Shown in pieces: positions 1 to 8,398 of a stretch of 61,069 nt of DNA (positions are counted from its first letter, which is position 1; every line of letters starts with the position of its first letter). The notes beneath the pieces are model-generated. The model worked only from the letters and a program-made list of their open reading frames with translations, was not told where the DNA came from and did no database searches. The stretch covers positions 1 through 61,069 of the forward strand of contig JAQWQJ010000010.1 in NCBI GenBank assembly GCA_029244725.1, in the 5' to 3' direction. A program made the position numbers and the translations under genes. Source of the stretch: Paracoccaceae bacterium (lineage in GTDB: Bacteria; Pseudomonadota; Alphaproteobacteria; Rhodobacterales; Rhodobacteraceae).

Positions 1-123
1 AACGGTGTTCCAAAGGCCCAATTTGGACTATATTTGAAGGAATGTGAGTGGCGTTTTAACAACAGTGACCCGTCAGTGCAATTATCACAGCTAAGACAAT
101 GGGTTAAGAAGTATTTGAACTAG
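1..123 (+). CDS. IS1595-family transposase, C-terminal 40 residues (5' partial)
   Basis: Frame 1 reads without a stop to TAG at 121-123. The tail contains the strongly conserved block LKECEWRFNN followed by LRQWVKKYL, which is the usual C-terminus of IS1595-group DDE transposases that carry an ISXO2-like domain. The catalytic residues lie upstream of the window, so it cannot be judged whether the enzyme is intact. The family call rests on the characteristic ECEWRFN motif. Confidence 0.75.
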   Translation, partial: NGVPKAQFGLYLKECEWRFNNSDPSVQLSQLRQWVKKYLN

Positions 124-140
124 TTATCTGGGTCAGCCCC
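121..140 (-). repeat. Candidate right terminal inverted repeat of the IS1595 element
   Basis: Read inward from 140 the sequence is GGGGCTGACCCAGATAAC. It begins with the G-rich start seen in IS1595-group termini and lies immediately 3' of the transposase stop. If correct, the 8-bp target duplication should start at 141 with AATTGAAA. The partner repeat is off the window, so this is an inference. Confidence 0.5.
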
Positions 141-1367
141 AATTGAAAATCTTCTAAAAACTGAGTGGCCGATTGGGGTGAGCAGCCATCGCCAAAGGTG
201 GATGTTAAGATAAATACGTTTTCGGCTGAAGCGTAACTCGGACGAACATCATTCATAGATGCAATGTTTATTTTCCGTCCGGCAAGGCTAAGCTTACGCC
301 CAAGCTCGGCCGCAAATAGCCAAGTCGTGCCACCTTCCGATCCGACAAGGATAATATCTTGTGCGTGTGAGGGCGCGGCTTGCTTGATCCCGTTTATCGG
401 CGATCTTGGCCTGTTCAAAGCAATTGCGACGCCACTGACTATCGCCACAGGAAGCGTCAATAAGGACAAGCCCACTAGGATTCCGACCCACCATGCCCCT
501 TCGCCAGTGTGCAAAAGATACACAAATTCATAGATCTTTGCCGTCGGCCCCAAAATTTCGCTTGAGACAACAAAGCCGGAATTGGGGTCTATATATGAAA
601 CAACTGAGTTGGTTCTCAAGCCAATTGGGTCAAAAGGATCGTCAGGATAGGGCAATGTTAATTCGCGAAAATTCGAGAGCTGCACAGCTTGCAGGGCCGG
701 CATTTCTGATATTTGCATACGCGCCAAACCCGCTAAGTCGGGGTAGTCTGCATTCGGCTGCATAGGCTCCGGTAAAATTGAAAAACTTGTAAGCGATAAA
801 AATATCGCCTGTGGCACTTGCTGTAACCAACCCCCACACCGAAAATCTTATCGAGACAAGATGAACTTTTCGAAGACCGTAAGATTTGGGTGGAACGAAC
901 AGGGCACGCCAGCCGCCCATGCGGGTTATCAAAATCCACATCCCAGAAATTGAAATTAGAAACAGGATCAAGGCTGTGGCACCCGACGTCGCTCGTCCAA
1001 ATTCTCCTATGAACAGCGAGCGGTGAAGCTCTTTTAGGAAGCTCCAAACGGGCGATGACTGAGGCTTTGGTAGTACAGCACCTGTTTCTGGGAGATAAAT
1101 TGCTGTGCCAAATTCGTTATTGTAAAAGTAGTTAACAGTTATGGTGTTGTTTGCTGACTTAGTAATTTTTTCTGCACCTGGAACGGCGTTAGCAATGTCG
1201 TTAGCCAGCGCGGCAACCGATAAGTGTTCTGCAGGTGAAATTGATCCAGTTGTTAAGCCTTCTTTTAACGGCATGAATGCAAGCACTACGCCTGTCAAAG
1301 CAAGGATCAACGCTGGTATGGCAACCAGATAACTCAGACGTCGGTGAAGTGTTCTGGCGGTGACCAT
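141..1367 (-). pseudogene. PepSY / flavodoxin-domain reductase, frameshifted and interrupted by IS1595
   Basis: The N-terminal part (1367 down to about 812) encodes a PepSY-associated membrane protein. It has a first helix near residues 10-30, a periplasmic PepSY region, then the conserved block ELHRSLFIGEFGRATSG and further helices. At about 805-815 the frame changes: an extra base, or two missing ones, in ACAGGCGATA moves the reading to the frame ending at 104. That frame continues with IFLSLTSFSI, another membrane segment near LVGLSLLTLPVAI and a flavodoxin-like start (ILVGSEGGTTWLFAAELG, TSTFGDG). Similarity stops at base 141 where the insertion element begins, so the reductase portion is lost. 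Family members are normally about 700 residues or more; about 400 remain. The start overlaps the upstream DUF2271 stop as TAATG. In related operons the protein passes electrons across the membrane, probably for flavin or iron metabolism. Loss of function is very likely. Confidence 0.8.
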
Positions 1368-1831
1368 TATTTCACCTCAACCGAACGTACGATCCCCTTC
1401 CCTTTCACTGAGTTTTCTTTGCCCAATGTCAGGACAGCCGCCTTGGAGATATCTCCGTGGTCTTCGCGGGCTGTGTCGACGCGCACCTGATAGCCTGCTG
1501 CTATAAGGTTATCTGCTATCTCAACACTTGCCGTTAGTATGGCCCGCGAACCGACGCTTGCGCCGGTTACAGCGTGCGCTTTGGTTCGAGACGATCTTGC
1601 TCCGCGCATCCAACCTCGAAGATGATCTTGATATTTGGATTTGCGACCCGCTACGTGAAGCGTGTCAAAGACCCTTCCTTTTGGATCCGTAATATAAATC
1701 GCGACATAGGCCTTGGGTCCCGCAACTTTGCCTAGTTTCGTGGTGATCGTAAGTGTCTTGGCCTGAGTTAAGCCTGGGGCGGCCAGGGCAAGGGCAGTAA
1801 CAACGGCCAGCATTTGTTTTCTTCGGATCAT
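1367..1831 (-). CDS. DUF2271 domain secreted protein
   Basis: The protein has about 154 residues and begins MIRRKQMLAVVTALALAAPGLTQA, a typical Sec signal peptide. The remainder matches the DUF2271 pattern: a beta-rich N-terminus (TLTITTKLG, YVAIYITDPKG), the tryptophan-containing segment HLRGWMRGA, and AVTGASVGSR. A longer frame opens at 1894, but the start at 1831 is preferred because it has an AAAGGAAA ribosome site and begins with the signal peptide. It is translationally coupled to the PepSY gene through TAATG. DUF2271 genes commonly sit with PepSY reductases and a two-component system. The biochemical role of the family is not established; it is probably periplasmic and redox- or metal-related. 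Confidence 0.8.
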   Translation of the reverse strand: MIRRKQMLAVVTALALAAPGLTQAKTLTITTKLGKVAGPKAYVAIYITDPKGRVFDTLHVAGRKSKYQDHLRGWMRGARSSRTKAHAVTGASVGSRAILTASVEIADNLIAAGYQVRVDTAREDHGDISKAAVLTLGKENSVKGKGIVRSVEVK

Positions 1832-1885
1832 TTCATTTTCCTTTGACGGTTTTGCCCAAGGAATGCAGCCCCAAGCTGAAACCAA

Positions 1886-1926
1886 CCTGAACAAGAATGA
1901 AAAACTTGTTCAGGTTCAGTTCAGGT
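1886..1926. promoter_or_regulatory. Divergent operator region with a perfect 10-bp inverted repeat and TTCAG direct repeats
   Basis: CCTGAACAAG at 1886-1895 is the exact reverse complement of CTTGTTCAGG at 1905-1914, with a 9-base spacer. The right arm runs into further copies of the same half-site (TTCAGGTTCAGTTCAGG). The block lies between the divergent DUF2271/PepSY genes and the response regulator gene. Direct-repeat half-sites like these are typical binding sites for OmpR/PmrA-type regulators, so the neighbouring regulator is the natural candidate to bind here. Confidence 0.55.
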
Positions 1927-1966
1927 AAGCCTAGTATTTCAAAGTGAAGCCACCTGGAGATCACAT

Positions 1967-2626
1967 TTGCGCGTAATGATTGTAGAAGATGACCATCTAT
2001 TGGGTTCTGCGATGCAATCCCATGTTGGCCATCAGGGACACGCAGCTGATTGGATGAAACGGCTTGATGAAGCCCGAGAAGCTATGGCGACGACAGAATA
2101 TGATCTCATTTTGTTAGACTTGGGCCTACCTGACGGTCGTGGCCTAGATTTATTGAGATCCATTCGCCAGAAGCGGAACTTGACTCCGGTGATCATCACA
2201 ACCGCGCAAGATCAGGTTCAGGCCAGAATTGATGGGCTAAACCTTGGCGCTGATGACTATATGGTCAAACCCTTCGATCTTGATGAGCTATCTGCGCGTA
2301 TAAGTGCCGTCGCTCGTCGATATTCAATAAACGAATCCAGCAAAATCCAAATTGACACTGTGTCTATTGATCTAGACCAGCGCCGCGTTGAAAGGGAAGA
2401 AAGATCAATCACCCTAACATCCCGCGAATGGGCTGTGCTGGAATGCCTTGGACGAAATCAAGGTACATTGGTTTCAAAGCCCGTTTTGGAAGAAAAACTT
2501 TACGCATTTGGCGCAGAGATCGAAAGCAACGCTGTCGAAGTCTTCGTTTCCCGCCTGCGCAAAAAATTGGGTCGTGAGCTAATCCAAACGCAACGTGGAC
2601 TTGGATATGTTCTGGTGAAACCTTGA
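1967..2626 (+). CDS. OmpR/PmrA-family response regulator
   Basis: The protein has 219 residues in two domains. The receiver domain (about 1-115) has the acidic pair E7-D8-D9, the phosphoacceptor Asp51 in LLDLGLPDG and Lys101 in the VKPF motif. The C-terminal winged-helix domain (about 125-219) has the typical ending (VSRLRKKLG and RGLGYVL). The start codon is TTG at 1967, chosen because the receiver domain starts right there with RVMIVEDD. The gene overlaps the histidine kinase start by 4 bases. It lies opposite the DUF2271/PepSY genes and probably controls them from the repeats at 1886-1926. The QseB/PmrA-like subtype is an inference from domain layout and neighbours. Confidence 0.9.
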   Translation: MRVMIVEDDHLLGSAMQSHVGHQGHAADWMKRLDEAREAMATTEYDLILLDLGLPDGRGLDLLRSIRQKRNLTPVIITTAQDQVQARIDGLNLGADDYMVKPFDLDELSARISAVARRYSINESSKIQIDTVSIDLDQRRVEREERSITLTSREWAVLECLGRNQGTLVSKPVLEEKLYAFGAEIESNAVEVFVSRLRKKLGRELIQTQRGLGYVLVKP

Positions 2627-3975
2627 ACGCGGATTGGTCTATTTCTCGAAGATTAACCATTGCGCTTACAGCGTTTGTAGCAATGCTTTGGCTAGTTTCA
2701 GTAGTGATTTCATCTCTGGTTTTGAAGCATGAGATAGACGAAACCTTCGACACTACGATGCGTCAATCCGCTTCACGTATTCTACCCCTTGCGACAAACG
2801 AGATCGACGAATTGGTCTTTGAAGACGACGAGGAAGACGAAATCGCGCTCGTTGAAAACTTGACCAAAGAGGGTGCGAACTTCACATATTTAGTTTTGGC
2901 TCCGAACGGTCAGGTTGTTCTATTTGTTGGTGGAAAAACCAAAGTTGACAGCTCCACCACATTCCAGCCGGGATTTTCCGCATTTGATGGTGCAAGGGCG
3001 TTCACGTTAATCGATGAGACGTCAGGCTTTGGAATTGTAGTGAAAGAGCGCGCAGGTCTTCGCGCTGAAATTCTTGGGGAAAGCCTATTTGCGTTGATTT
3101 TGCCTTTGGCGCTCATCGTTCCATTGATTGCATTTGGCGTCGTTTTAATCGTCCGTCGCACAACGAAGCCCCTTCAATTTTTTGGGAAGGAGTTAATGGA
3201 GCGCGGTGGTGGAAACTTGCAGAAAGTTAAATCAGCAGGCCATCCGCGCGAACTAAAGCCAATCATAGAAGAAACTAACAATCTACTTGAACGACTAGAA
3301 GCGGCGCTTGAGGCGGAGCGTAATTTTGCTGCTGAAAACGCGCATGAACTTCGCACGCCGATTGCTGGCGCAATAGCCCAGCTACAACTGGTCAAGAACC
3401 AAACGACTAGTGACAGTGCCCAACATGGCCTTGATCAATCAATTCAAGCGTTAAAAAAATTGGCACGAACCGCAGAACATCTTTTGCAAGTGTCCCGTGT
3501 TGAGGCTGGATTTGCGACTTCGGCCGAGGCGGTTCATCTGAATCCCATACTTGCATTAGCGGTGCGTGACATGCGCGACGTAGAATTCGACATTACTGAA
3601 ACCGAAACCCATACCTTCATATCGCCCGACGCGTTTTCAATGGTGGCCCGTAACCTTCTTAGCAATGCGCAAAAACATCAAACGCCGATAGGCGAAATCA
3701 AAGTGATGCTTTCTTCCATTGGATTGACTGTCGAAAACGAGTGTCCGGTCGTAGCACAACAAACCCTTGAAAATCTTGCCGCCCGTTTTAATCGTGGTGG
3801 AAAAACCAACGGTGCTGGCGCCGGTTTGGGCCTAACAATTGTCAGTCGTATTGCGACGTCGATTGAAGGCGAACTTGTCCTCCAATCGCCAATTCCGGAG
3901 TATAAAACTGGTTTCCGCGCACAGTTCCTATTTCAAAAGTCTTTGGAAATGGCCGAACCGAAACGCGACGTTTGA
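2623..3975 (+). CDS. Membrane sensor histidine kinase
   Basis: The protein has 450 residues. It has a transmembrane helix near 12-34, a periplasmic sensor with a strongly acidic stretch around residues 66-75 (FEDDEEDE), a second helix near 155-178, and then the kinase core. The phosphoacceptor is His241 in AENAHELRTPI. The ATP-binding domain has the N box (ARNLLSNAQKH) and G box (GAGAGLGLTI). Translation starts at TTG 2623, overlapping the regulator stop as TTGA. The acidic periplasmic patch resembles metal-sensing loops in PmrB- and BasS-like kinases, which would fit a cation signal, but that is speculative. Confidence 0.9.
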   Translation: MNADWSISRRLTIALTAFVAMLWLVSVVISSLVLKHEIDETFDTTMRQSASRILPLATNEIDELVFEDDEEDEIALVENLTKEGANFTYLVLAPNGQVVLFVGGKTKVDSSTTFQPGFSAFDGARAFTLIDETSGFGIVVKERAGLRAEILGESLFALILPLALIVPLIAFGVVLIVRRTTKPLQFFGKELMERGGGNLQKVKSAGHPRELKPIIEETNNLLERLEAALEAERNFAAENAHELRTPIAGAIAQLQLVKNQTTSDSAQHGLDQSIQALKKLARTAEHLLQVSRVEAGFATSAEAVHLNPILALAVRDMRDVEFDITETETHTFISPDAFSMVARNLLSNAQKHQTPIGEIKVMLSSIGLTVENECPVVAQQTLENLAARFNRGGKTNGAGAGLGLTIVSRIATSIEGELVLQSPIPEYKTGFRAQFLFQKSLEMAEPKRDV

Positions 3976-4119
3976 TGAATTACCCACCAGTCGTTTTAGC
4001 TTGAATTCCGACCTTGCAACACTAGCACACATACAACTGTAGCGTCTGACAGCAATCGCTCTAGACTCTGCAATATTACAGGCATACCCTTTGGGAAATT
4101 CATTGAAAAAGGGTGTGAC

Positions 4120-4935
4120 ATGATTAGCAAAATTATTCTTTCAGCAGCTGCGGCTGCATTAATGGCGTCAACGGCACTCGCCGGCGGACACTGCGCTGCA
4201 GGCAAAACTTTGACCGATGGCAAATTGACGATCGCAACAGGAAATCCAGCCTACTTTCCTTGGGTTCTTGATGATGCCCCTGAAAGCGGCAACGGTTTCG
4301 AGGCCGCGGTGGCCTACGCAGTTGCAGCTGAAATGGGGTTCTCTGAGGCTGACGTTGTTTGGGTAAGATCTTCTTTCGACGAAGCCATTCAGCCAGGTGC
4401 AAAAAATTTCGACTTCAACCTACAACAATACTCCATTACTCCTGAGCGGGATGAAGTCGTAGATTTTTCTGCACCATATTTTACAGCACCTATGGCCGTT
4501 CTTGTGGGCCCAGGCGCGGTTGACACACCTGCGACTATGGCTGCTCTGAAAGGTCTAAAATGGGGGGCGTCTGGATCGCATACCTCAGTTCAAAAACTGA
4601 TGAATGACATTCAGCCAACCAGTGACCCGCTTTTGTATGGTGACAATGCCGATATCAACGCAGCCATCGGTGCGAACCAAATTGATGCTGCATTGTTCGA
4701 CCTACCTACTGCGTTGTTTCTCAGCGCTGTGATGATCGAAGGTTCTAAGGTTATTGGCCAATTCGCGTCAGATGAAAGCCAGGGTGGCGATCAATTTGGA
4801 ATGTTGTTTGAAGATGGCAATGCTTTGAAGGAATGCGTCGACGATGCTTTGGCCGCGATGACTTCGAATGGCACACTGGCCGCGATTGAGGCCACTTGGA
4901 TGCAGGACACCACCGGTGTTCCATTGATCCAGTAA
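4120..4935 (+). CDS. ABC transporter substrate-binding protein, polar amino acid family
   Basis: The protein has 271 residues with a signal peptide ending at ALAGG, followed by a family 3 solute-binding fold. Hallmarks include LTIATGNPAYFPWV, the NGFEAAVAYAVA segment, and the central motif with DFNLQQYSITPERDEVVDFS. It starts the operon SBP-permease-ATPase. The ligand cannot be read from the sequence; the fold suggests an amino acid or a small opine-like compound. The C-terminus has the typical cysteine-containing NALKECVDDALAAM region. Confidence 0.88.
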   Translation: MISKIILSAAAAALMASTALAGGHCAAGKTLTDGKLTIATGNPAYFPWVLDDAPESGNGFEAAVAYAVAAEMGFSEADVVWVRSSFDEAIQPGAKNFDFNLQQYSITPERDEVVDFSAPYFTAPMAVLVGPGAVDTPATMAALKGLKWGASGSHTSVQKLMNDIQPTSDPLLYGDNADINAAIGANQIDAALFDLPTALFLSAVMIEGSKVIGQFASDESQGGDQFGMLFEDGNALKECVDDALAAMTSNGTLAAIEATWMQDTTGVPLIQ

Positions 4936-4937
4936 AT

Positions 4938-5771
4938 ATGAGCGACAAAACGGCGGCGGGGATGACCCGCCGCGAACTGTTTGAGCACCGACAAAAACGG
5001 CGATCGATCATGATTGCCGCGACCAGTACCATCCTCGTTTTGGTGGCTGTAATTGTCTTTGTCCCGATGACCCCAGGCTGGGAAAAAGTTCAAAAAAGCT
5101 TTTTTAACGGAGCGGTATTAGCCAAAACATTTCCTAGGCTGATCGAAGCTTTCAAACTAAACATCATGATATTCCTTTGGTCGGCACCCTTGATTGCCAT
5201 CTTAGGATTGTTGGTGGCTTTGGCCCGCGACGCAAAATCACCTGCGTTGTTCCCGCTAAGGATTTTGAGCACAGCGTTTACGGATGTTTTCAGAGGCGTG
5301 CCGGTCATCTTAACCGTCTATCTCATTGGATTTGGCATTCCGGGTCTTGGACTGCCTCGGCCGTGGAACTCACCCTACATTTGGGGGTCTCTTGCTTTGA
5401 TCCTTACGTACTCAGCCTACGTTGCAGAAATTTTCCGCGCTGGCATCGACAGCGTGCATCCAAGTCAAAGATCAGCTGCATTGTCTTTGGGGCTATCTGA
5501 GCGCCAAGTGATGAGGGATGTAGTTCTTCCACAAGCCGTACGTAATGTCGTGCCCTCTCAAATGAACATGTTGATCGCTTTGCAAAAAGACGTATCCCTT
5601 CTGAGCTTCATTGGCCCTGTTGAAATATTTAGGCAGGCAGGCGTCTTCAAATCACTGCTTGCAAACTTCACTCCATACGTCGGCGCGGCCATAATATTTT
5701 TGGTCGTGACGATCCCCGCTACCCGATATGCAGATTATCTATTGGCGCGCCAATCACGGGAGCGCAGTTAA
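4938..5771 (+). CDS. ABC transporter permease, polar amino acid type
   Basis: The protein has 277 residues and is a HisM-like membrane permease with about five helices. The conserved EAA-loop region reads AALSLGLSERQVMRDVVLPQAVRNVVPSQ and contacts the ATPase. The reading frame extends upstream to 4896, but ATG 4938 is preferred because it clears the end of the binding-protein gene and is followed by a normal cytoplasmic N-terminus. The stop overlaps the ATPase start as TAATG. A single permease probably works as a homodimer. Confidence 0.9.
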   Translation: MSDKTAAGMTRRELFEHRQKRRSIMIAATSTILVLVAVIVFVPMTPGWEKVQKSFFNGAVLAKTFPRLIEAFKLNIMIFLWSAPLIAILGLLVALARDAKSPALFPLRILSTAFTDVFRGVPVILTVYLIGFGIPGLGLPRPWNSPYIWGSLALILTYSAYVAEIFRAGIDSVHPSQRSAALSLGLSERQVMRDVVLPQAVRNVVPSQMNMLIALQKDVSLLSFIGPVEIFRQAGVFKSLLANFTPYVGAAIIFLVVTIPATRYADYLLARQSRERS

Positions 5772-6502
5772 TGGCGAAACTTGAACTGCGCAATGTCGTC
5801 AAGCGGTTTGGCGACGTGGTCGTGTGTAACGGCATCAATTTGGACGTTGAAGAGGGGCAAATGGTTTGCCTCATTGGCGCGTCTGGTGCCGGAAAATCGA
5901 CGCTACTTCGCTGTATAAATCTGCTTGAGCCGACAGAGGATGGCGGTATTTTTCTGGATGGCACAGACATCGCCGTGCCGGGATTAGATCCTCAGGCGGC
6001 GCGGAAAAAAATTGGAATGGTTTTTCAGAATTTTAACCTGTTTCCGCATATGACTGCGTTAGAAAATGCGATGCTTGCACCGCGCCGGGTCTACAAAAAA
6101 TCCCGTTCCGAGCTTGAAACTGACGTTGCTTCACTTTTTACTAGGTTCGGTTTGGCGGACCGAATGCAAAACTACCCAGACCAGCTTTCTGGTGGGCAAC
6201 AACAACGCGTAGCGATCATTCGCGCACTGGCGATGCGCCCAGATGTAATGTTGTTTGACGAAATCACTTCGGCACTTGACCCGCAACTGGTCGGAGAAGT
6301 TCTAGATGTTTTGCTGCAGCTAAAACAGCAAGGCATGACGATGGTTCTGGCAACTCATGAGATGCAATTCGCACGGCAGGCAGCGGACAAAATATGCTTC
6401 CTCAAAGACGGGCAGATCATCGAAGAAGGCCCACCCGAACAACTATTTAATGCGCCGAAACATGTTGCGACAAAAGAGTTTTTGTCACGTGCGTTAAAGT
6501 AG
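5771..6502 (+). CDS. ABC transporter ATP-binding protein, polar amino acid type
   Basis: The protein has 243 residues, the normal length for a GlnQ-like ATPase. It has Walker A GASGAGKST near residues 33-41, a Q-loop (GMVFQNFNLFPHMT), the signature LSGGQQQRVAI, Walker B VMLFDEITSALD and the switch histidine in LATHEMQFA. The usual Glu-Pro after Walker B (DEPTSALD) is replaced by DEITSALD, a common variant. It completes the three-gene importer and its start is coupled to the permease stop. Confidence 0.93.
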   Translation: MAKLELRNVVKRFGDVVVCNGINLDVEEGQMVCLIGASGAGKSTLLRCINLLEPTEDGGIFLDGTDIAVPGLDPQAARKKIGMVFQNFNLFPHMTALENAMLAPRRVYKKSRSELETDVASLFTRFGLADRMQNYPDQLSGGQQQRVAIIRALAMRPDVMLFDEITSALDPQLVGEVLDVLLQLKQQGMTMVLATHEMQFARQAADKICFLKDGQIIEEGPPEQLFNAPKHVATKEFLSRALK

Positions 6503-6576
6503 GAACTTCGCACAAAAGCTCAAAATTAGACCGCACCAAAAATCTCCGACATCATCGAATTTAGTCAAAGAAAACC

Positions 6577-7956
6577 CTACATTTCCAGCAAGCCACTTGG
6601 GACCGCCGTTGGGCTTCCAAATACAGGGGATGTAACGGAATCTGTCCCGGTTAATGCCTCTAAAAAGGCAACCAATGCATCAATTTCAGCATCGGAAAGC
6701 TCTATAGGTTCGATATCCAAGTGCCTTTCCAACCGATCCATTTCCAGCCTGTCATCCTGTACAACAAAATCGGCTGCTGCCAGCCAAGGGACGGAAATGA
6801 GGTTCGCATCACGTGGCGACCATTGTTGCAGCTCTTGCATGGGATCAACATGATGTTCGACCATACGGCGCAAAGTCGGATATGCTCCATTGTGCCCATA
6901 TGGGGCTGTTAGTGAAGCATTTCGAAGCATGGGCGTTCGGAAGCGATATGCGTCTTCAAGATCGTCAGACTCTCCCATACGCCCGACATCCCTAACTGCC
7001 GGATCAAAACGCCGCGTGCGACCTGGCCCGAATGGCGGCAATGCCAGCGCGTGAAATTCTTGATCCGACAAAAACTGTCCGCTGTGACACGTCGCGCAGT
7101 TCGCAGTTCCAAAAAACAGCTCCATTCCTTGAAGTTGTTGCCCGGACAAAGCTGTTCGATTGCCTGCTAAATACCGGTCAAACGGGCTGTCAAAACTTTG
7201 AAACTCAAGCGTCATAAAGGCAGCAAGGGCGTTTGCGATTTCAACAATCGTTACTTCTTCTGGCGCCGTTATATGGTCGAAAGCAGATACAAACGCCGAT
7301 CCATATTCGGGAATAATCCGCACCCGCTTGGCGATAATTGGCCAGCCTAAATCAATCCGATCATTCACAGCACCAGCGACTTGATTTTCACCTTTTGATC
7401 CCGCCATTTCGGCCATACTGGTCAGTGGAAAAATCGACTGAGCGGCCAATATTGAATCCAAACCACTTGGCAACCACTCTTCAGCGGGACTGTTGAATCC
7501 ATTTTCATAAATGTCGTCAACGCTGAGACGGCCGTCGTGAAACACAACTGAAACTTCCTTAGCGCCCAGATTCCACAAGCCCTGGGCGTTGCGGGGAATG
7601 CGTTTAAGAATTCTTTCATTACCTTCACCAGGCGTGCGATCTGGGCCGATGCCATTGCCCCCTTCGCCGACCCCAAGGGACAATCCGTCCGACGATCCAA
7701 ACTTAGGATGATGACACGTCACACAGGCGATATTTCTGTTACCTGACAGTATTTTATCGTAGAATAAGAGCTGACCAATCTTTGCCTTGTCATAGTCAAC
7801 TTCGAGAAAATTCGCGGCTGTGACTGGCGCTGGCAGATCCGCCGCATAGAGCGGTCCTAGCGGAATAAAACCAAAGCATAAGGATGCACAAAAATGAAAA
7901 AGACGGTTTTTGCGATGATGCTTTGGGCGACGCCCTTGATGGCTGAAATTGAACAT
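6577..7956 (-). CDS. Di-heme cytochrome c peroxidase / MauG-like protein
   Basis: There are two c-type heme sites: CVTCHHP in the N-terminal half and CATCHSG in the C-terminal half, each within the expected surroundings (IGQLLFYDKILSGN before the first, ALSGQQLQGMELFFG before the second). PMLRNASLTAPYGHNGAYPTL is the conserved loop near the second heme. This pattern is shared by bacterial cytochrome c peroxidases and MauG-like enzymes, which act in the periplasm. The start is uncertain. The frame is open to 8151, but the protein most likely starts at ATG 7956: basic residues followed by a hydrophobic stretch ending PLGPLYA-AD, a signal peptide. With that start the gene overlaps the oppositely oriented Sel1 gene by 63 bases. 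No methylamine dehydrogenase genes lie nearby, so the partner is unknown. Confidence 0.8.
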   Translation of the reverse strand: MFNFSHQGRRPKHHRKNRLFHFCASLCFGFIPLGPLYAADLPAPVTAANFLEVDYDKAKIGQLLFYDKILSGNRNIACVTCHHPKFGSSDGLSLGVGEGGNGIGPDRTPGEGNERILKRIPRNAQGLWNLGAKEVSVVFHDGRLSVDDIYENGFNSPAEEWLPSGLDSILAAQSIFPLTSMAEMAGSKGENQVAGAVNDRIDLGWPIIAKRVRIIPEYGSAFVSAFDHITAPEEVTIVEIANALAAFMTLEFQSFDSPFDRYLAGNRTALSGQQLQGMELFFGTANCATCHSGQFLSDQEFHALALPPFGPGRTRRFDPAVRDVGRMGESDDLEDAYRFRTPMLRNASLTAPYGHNGAYPTLRRMVEHHVDPMQELQQWSPRDANLISVPWLAAADFVVQDDRLEMDRLERHLDIEPIELSDAEIDALVAFLEALTGTDSVTSPVFGSPTAVPSGLLEM

Positions 7957-8364
7957 GCGCGCGATCTTATGGAAGCTGGCGACTTTGCCAATGCCATGAT
8001 TGAACTTTTCCCTGCGGCCAGATCGGGAAACGCTGAAGCCGAGGAGTTGATCGGCATCATGTATGCCATGGGTTTGGGCGTTGAGAAGGATGATGAACGT
8101 GCCTTTGAATGGTATCTGCGCAGTTCGATGAAGGGCCACCCTGGCGCACAATCTGGAATAGGTTGGTATTACGAAGTTGGTCGCGGAATGCCTGCGCCCG
8201 ATCTTGTTCGTGGATACATGTGGTACACTTTATCCGCCATTGGTGGTGATCCGGATGCTGCGATCAGCCTTGAAGAGATAGTTAAAAAAATGACGCCCGA
8301 ACAGATCGAACGGGCGCATATTTTGGTCAACGATTACAAAGTTTGGATGTACCCGTTTAGATAA
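7894..8364 (+). CDS. Sel1-repeat secreted protein
   Basis: The protein has 156 residues, with a signal peptide ending at PLMA-E. It then carries about two Sel1/TPR-like repeats, visible as AEELIGIMYAMGLGVEKDDERAFEWYLRSSMKGHPGAQSGIGWYYEVGRGM (shown here only to mark the ~36-residue periodicity) and MWYTLSAIGGDPDAA. AAGGATG precedes the ATG. Such short periplasmic Sel1 proteins usually act as protein-protein scaffolds. Its 5' end overlaps the divergent di-heme peroxidase gene. Confidence 0.8.
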   Translation: MKKTVFAMMLWATPLMAEIEHARDLMEAGDFANAMIELFPAARSGNAEAEELIGIMYAMGLGVEKDDERAFEWYLRSSMKGHPGAQSGIGWYYEVGRGMPAPDLVRGYMWYTLSAIGGDPDAAISLEEIVKKMTPEQIERAHILVNDYKVWMYPFR

Positions 8365-8366
8365 AA

Positions 8367-8390
8367 GGCAGCGCAGTTTCCCGCGCTGCC
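8367..8390. terminator. Bidirectional terminator between convergent genes
   Basis: GGCAGCGC at 8367-8374 and GCGCTGCC at 8383-8390 form a perfect 8-bp stem with an 8-base loop. A-rich and T-rich flanks lie on both sides. It lies between the convergent Sel1 and TRAP dctP genes and can serve both. Confidence 0.8.
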
Positions 8391-8398
8391 TAAAAGTC

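Larger units (their letters stand above)
1..140 (+). mobile_element. Right end of an IS1595-family insertion sequence
   Basis: The window opens inside an insertion sequence. It holds the last 40 codons of an IS1595-type transposase followed by a probable right terminal inverted repeat that ends at 140. The boundary is supported because the reading frame of the interrupted flavodoxin-domain gene is recognisable up to base 141 and turns into unrelated residues beyond it. The left end of the element and the target duplication lie outside the window. Confidence 0.75.
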
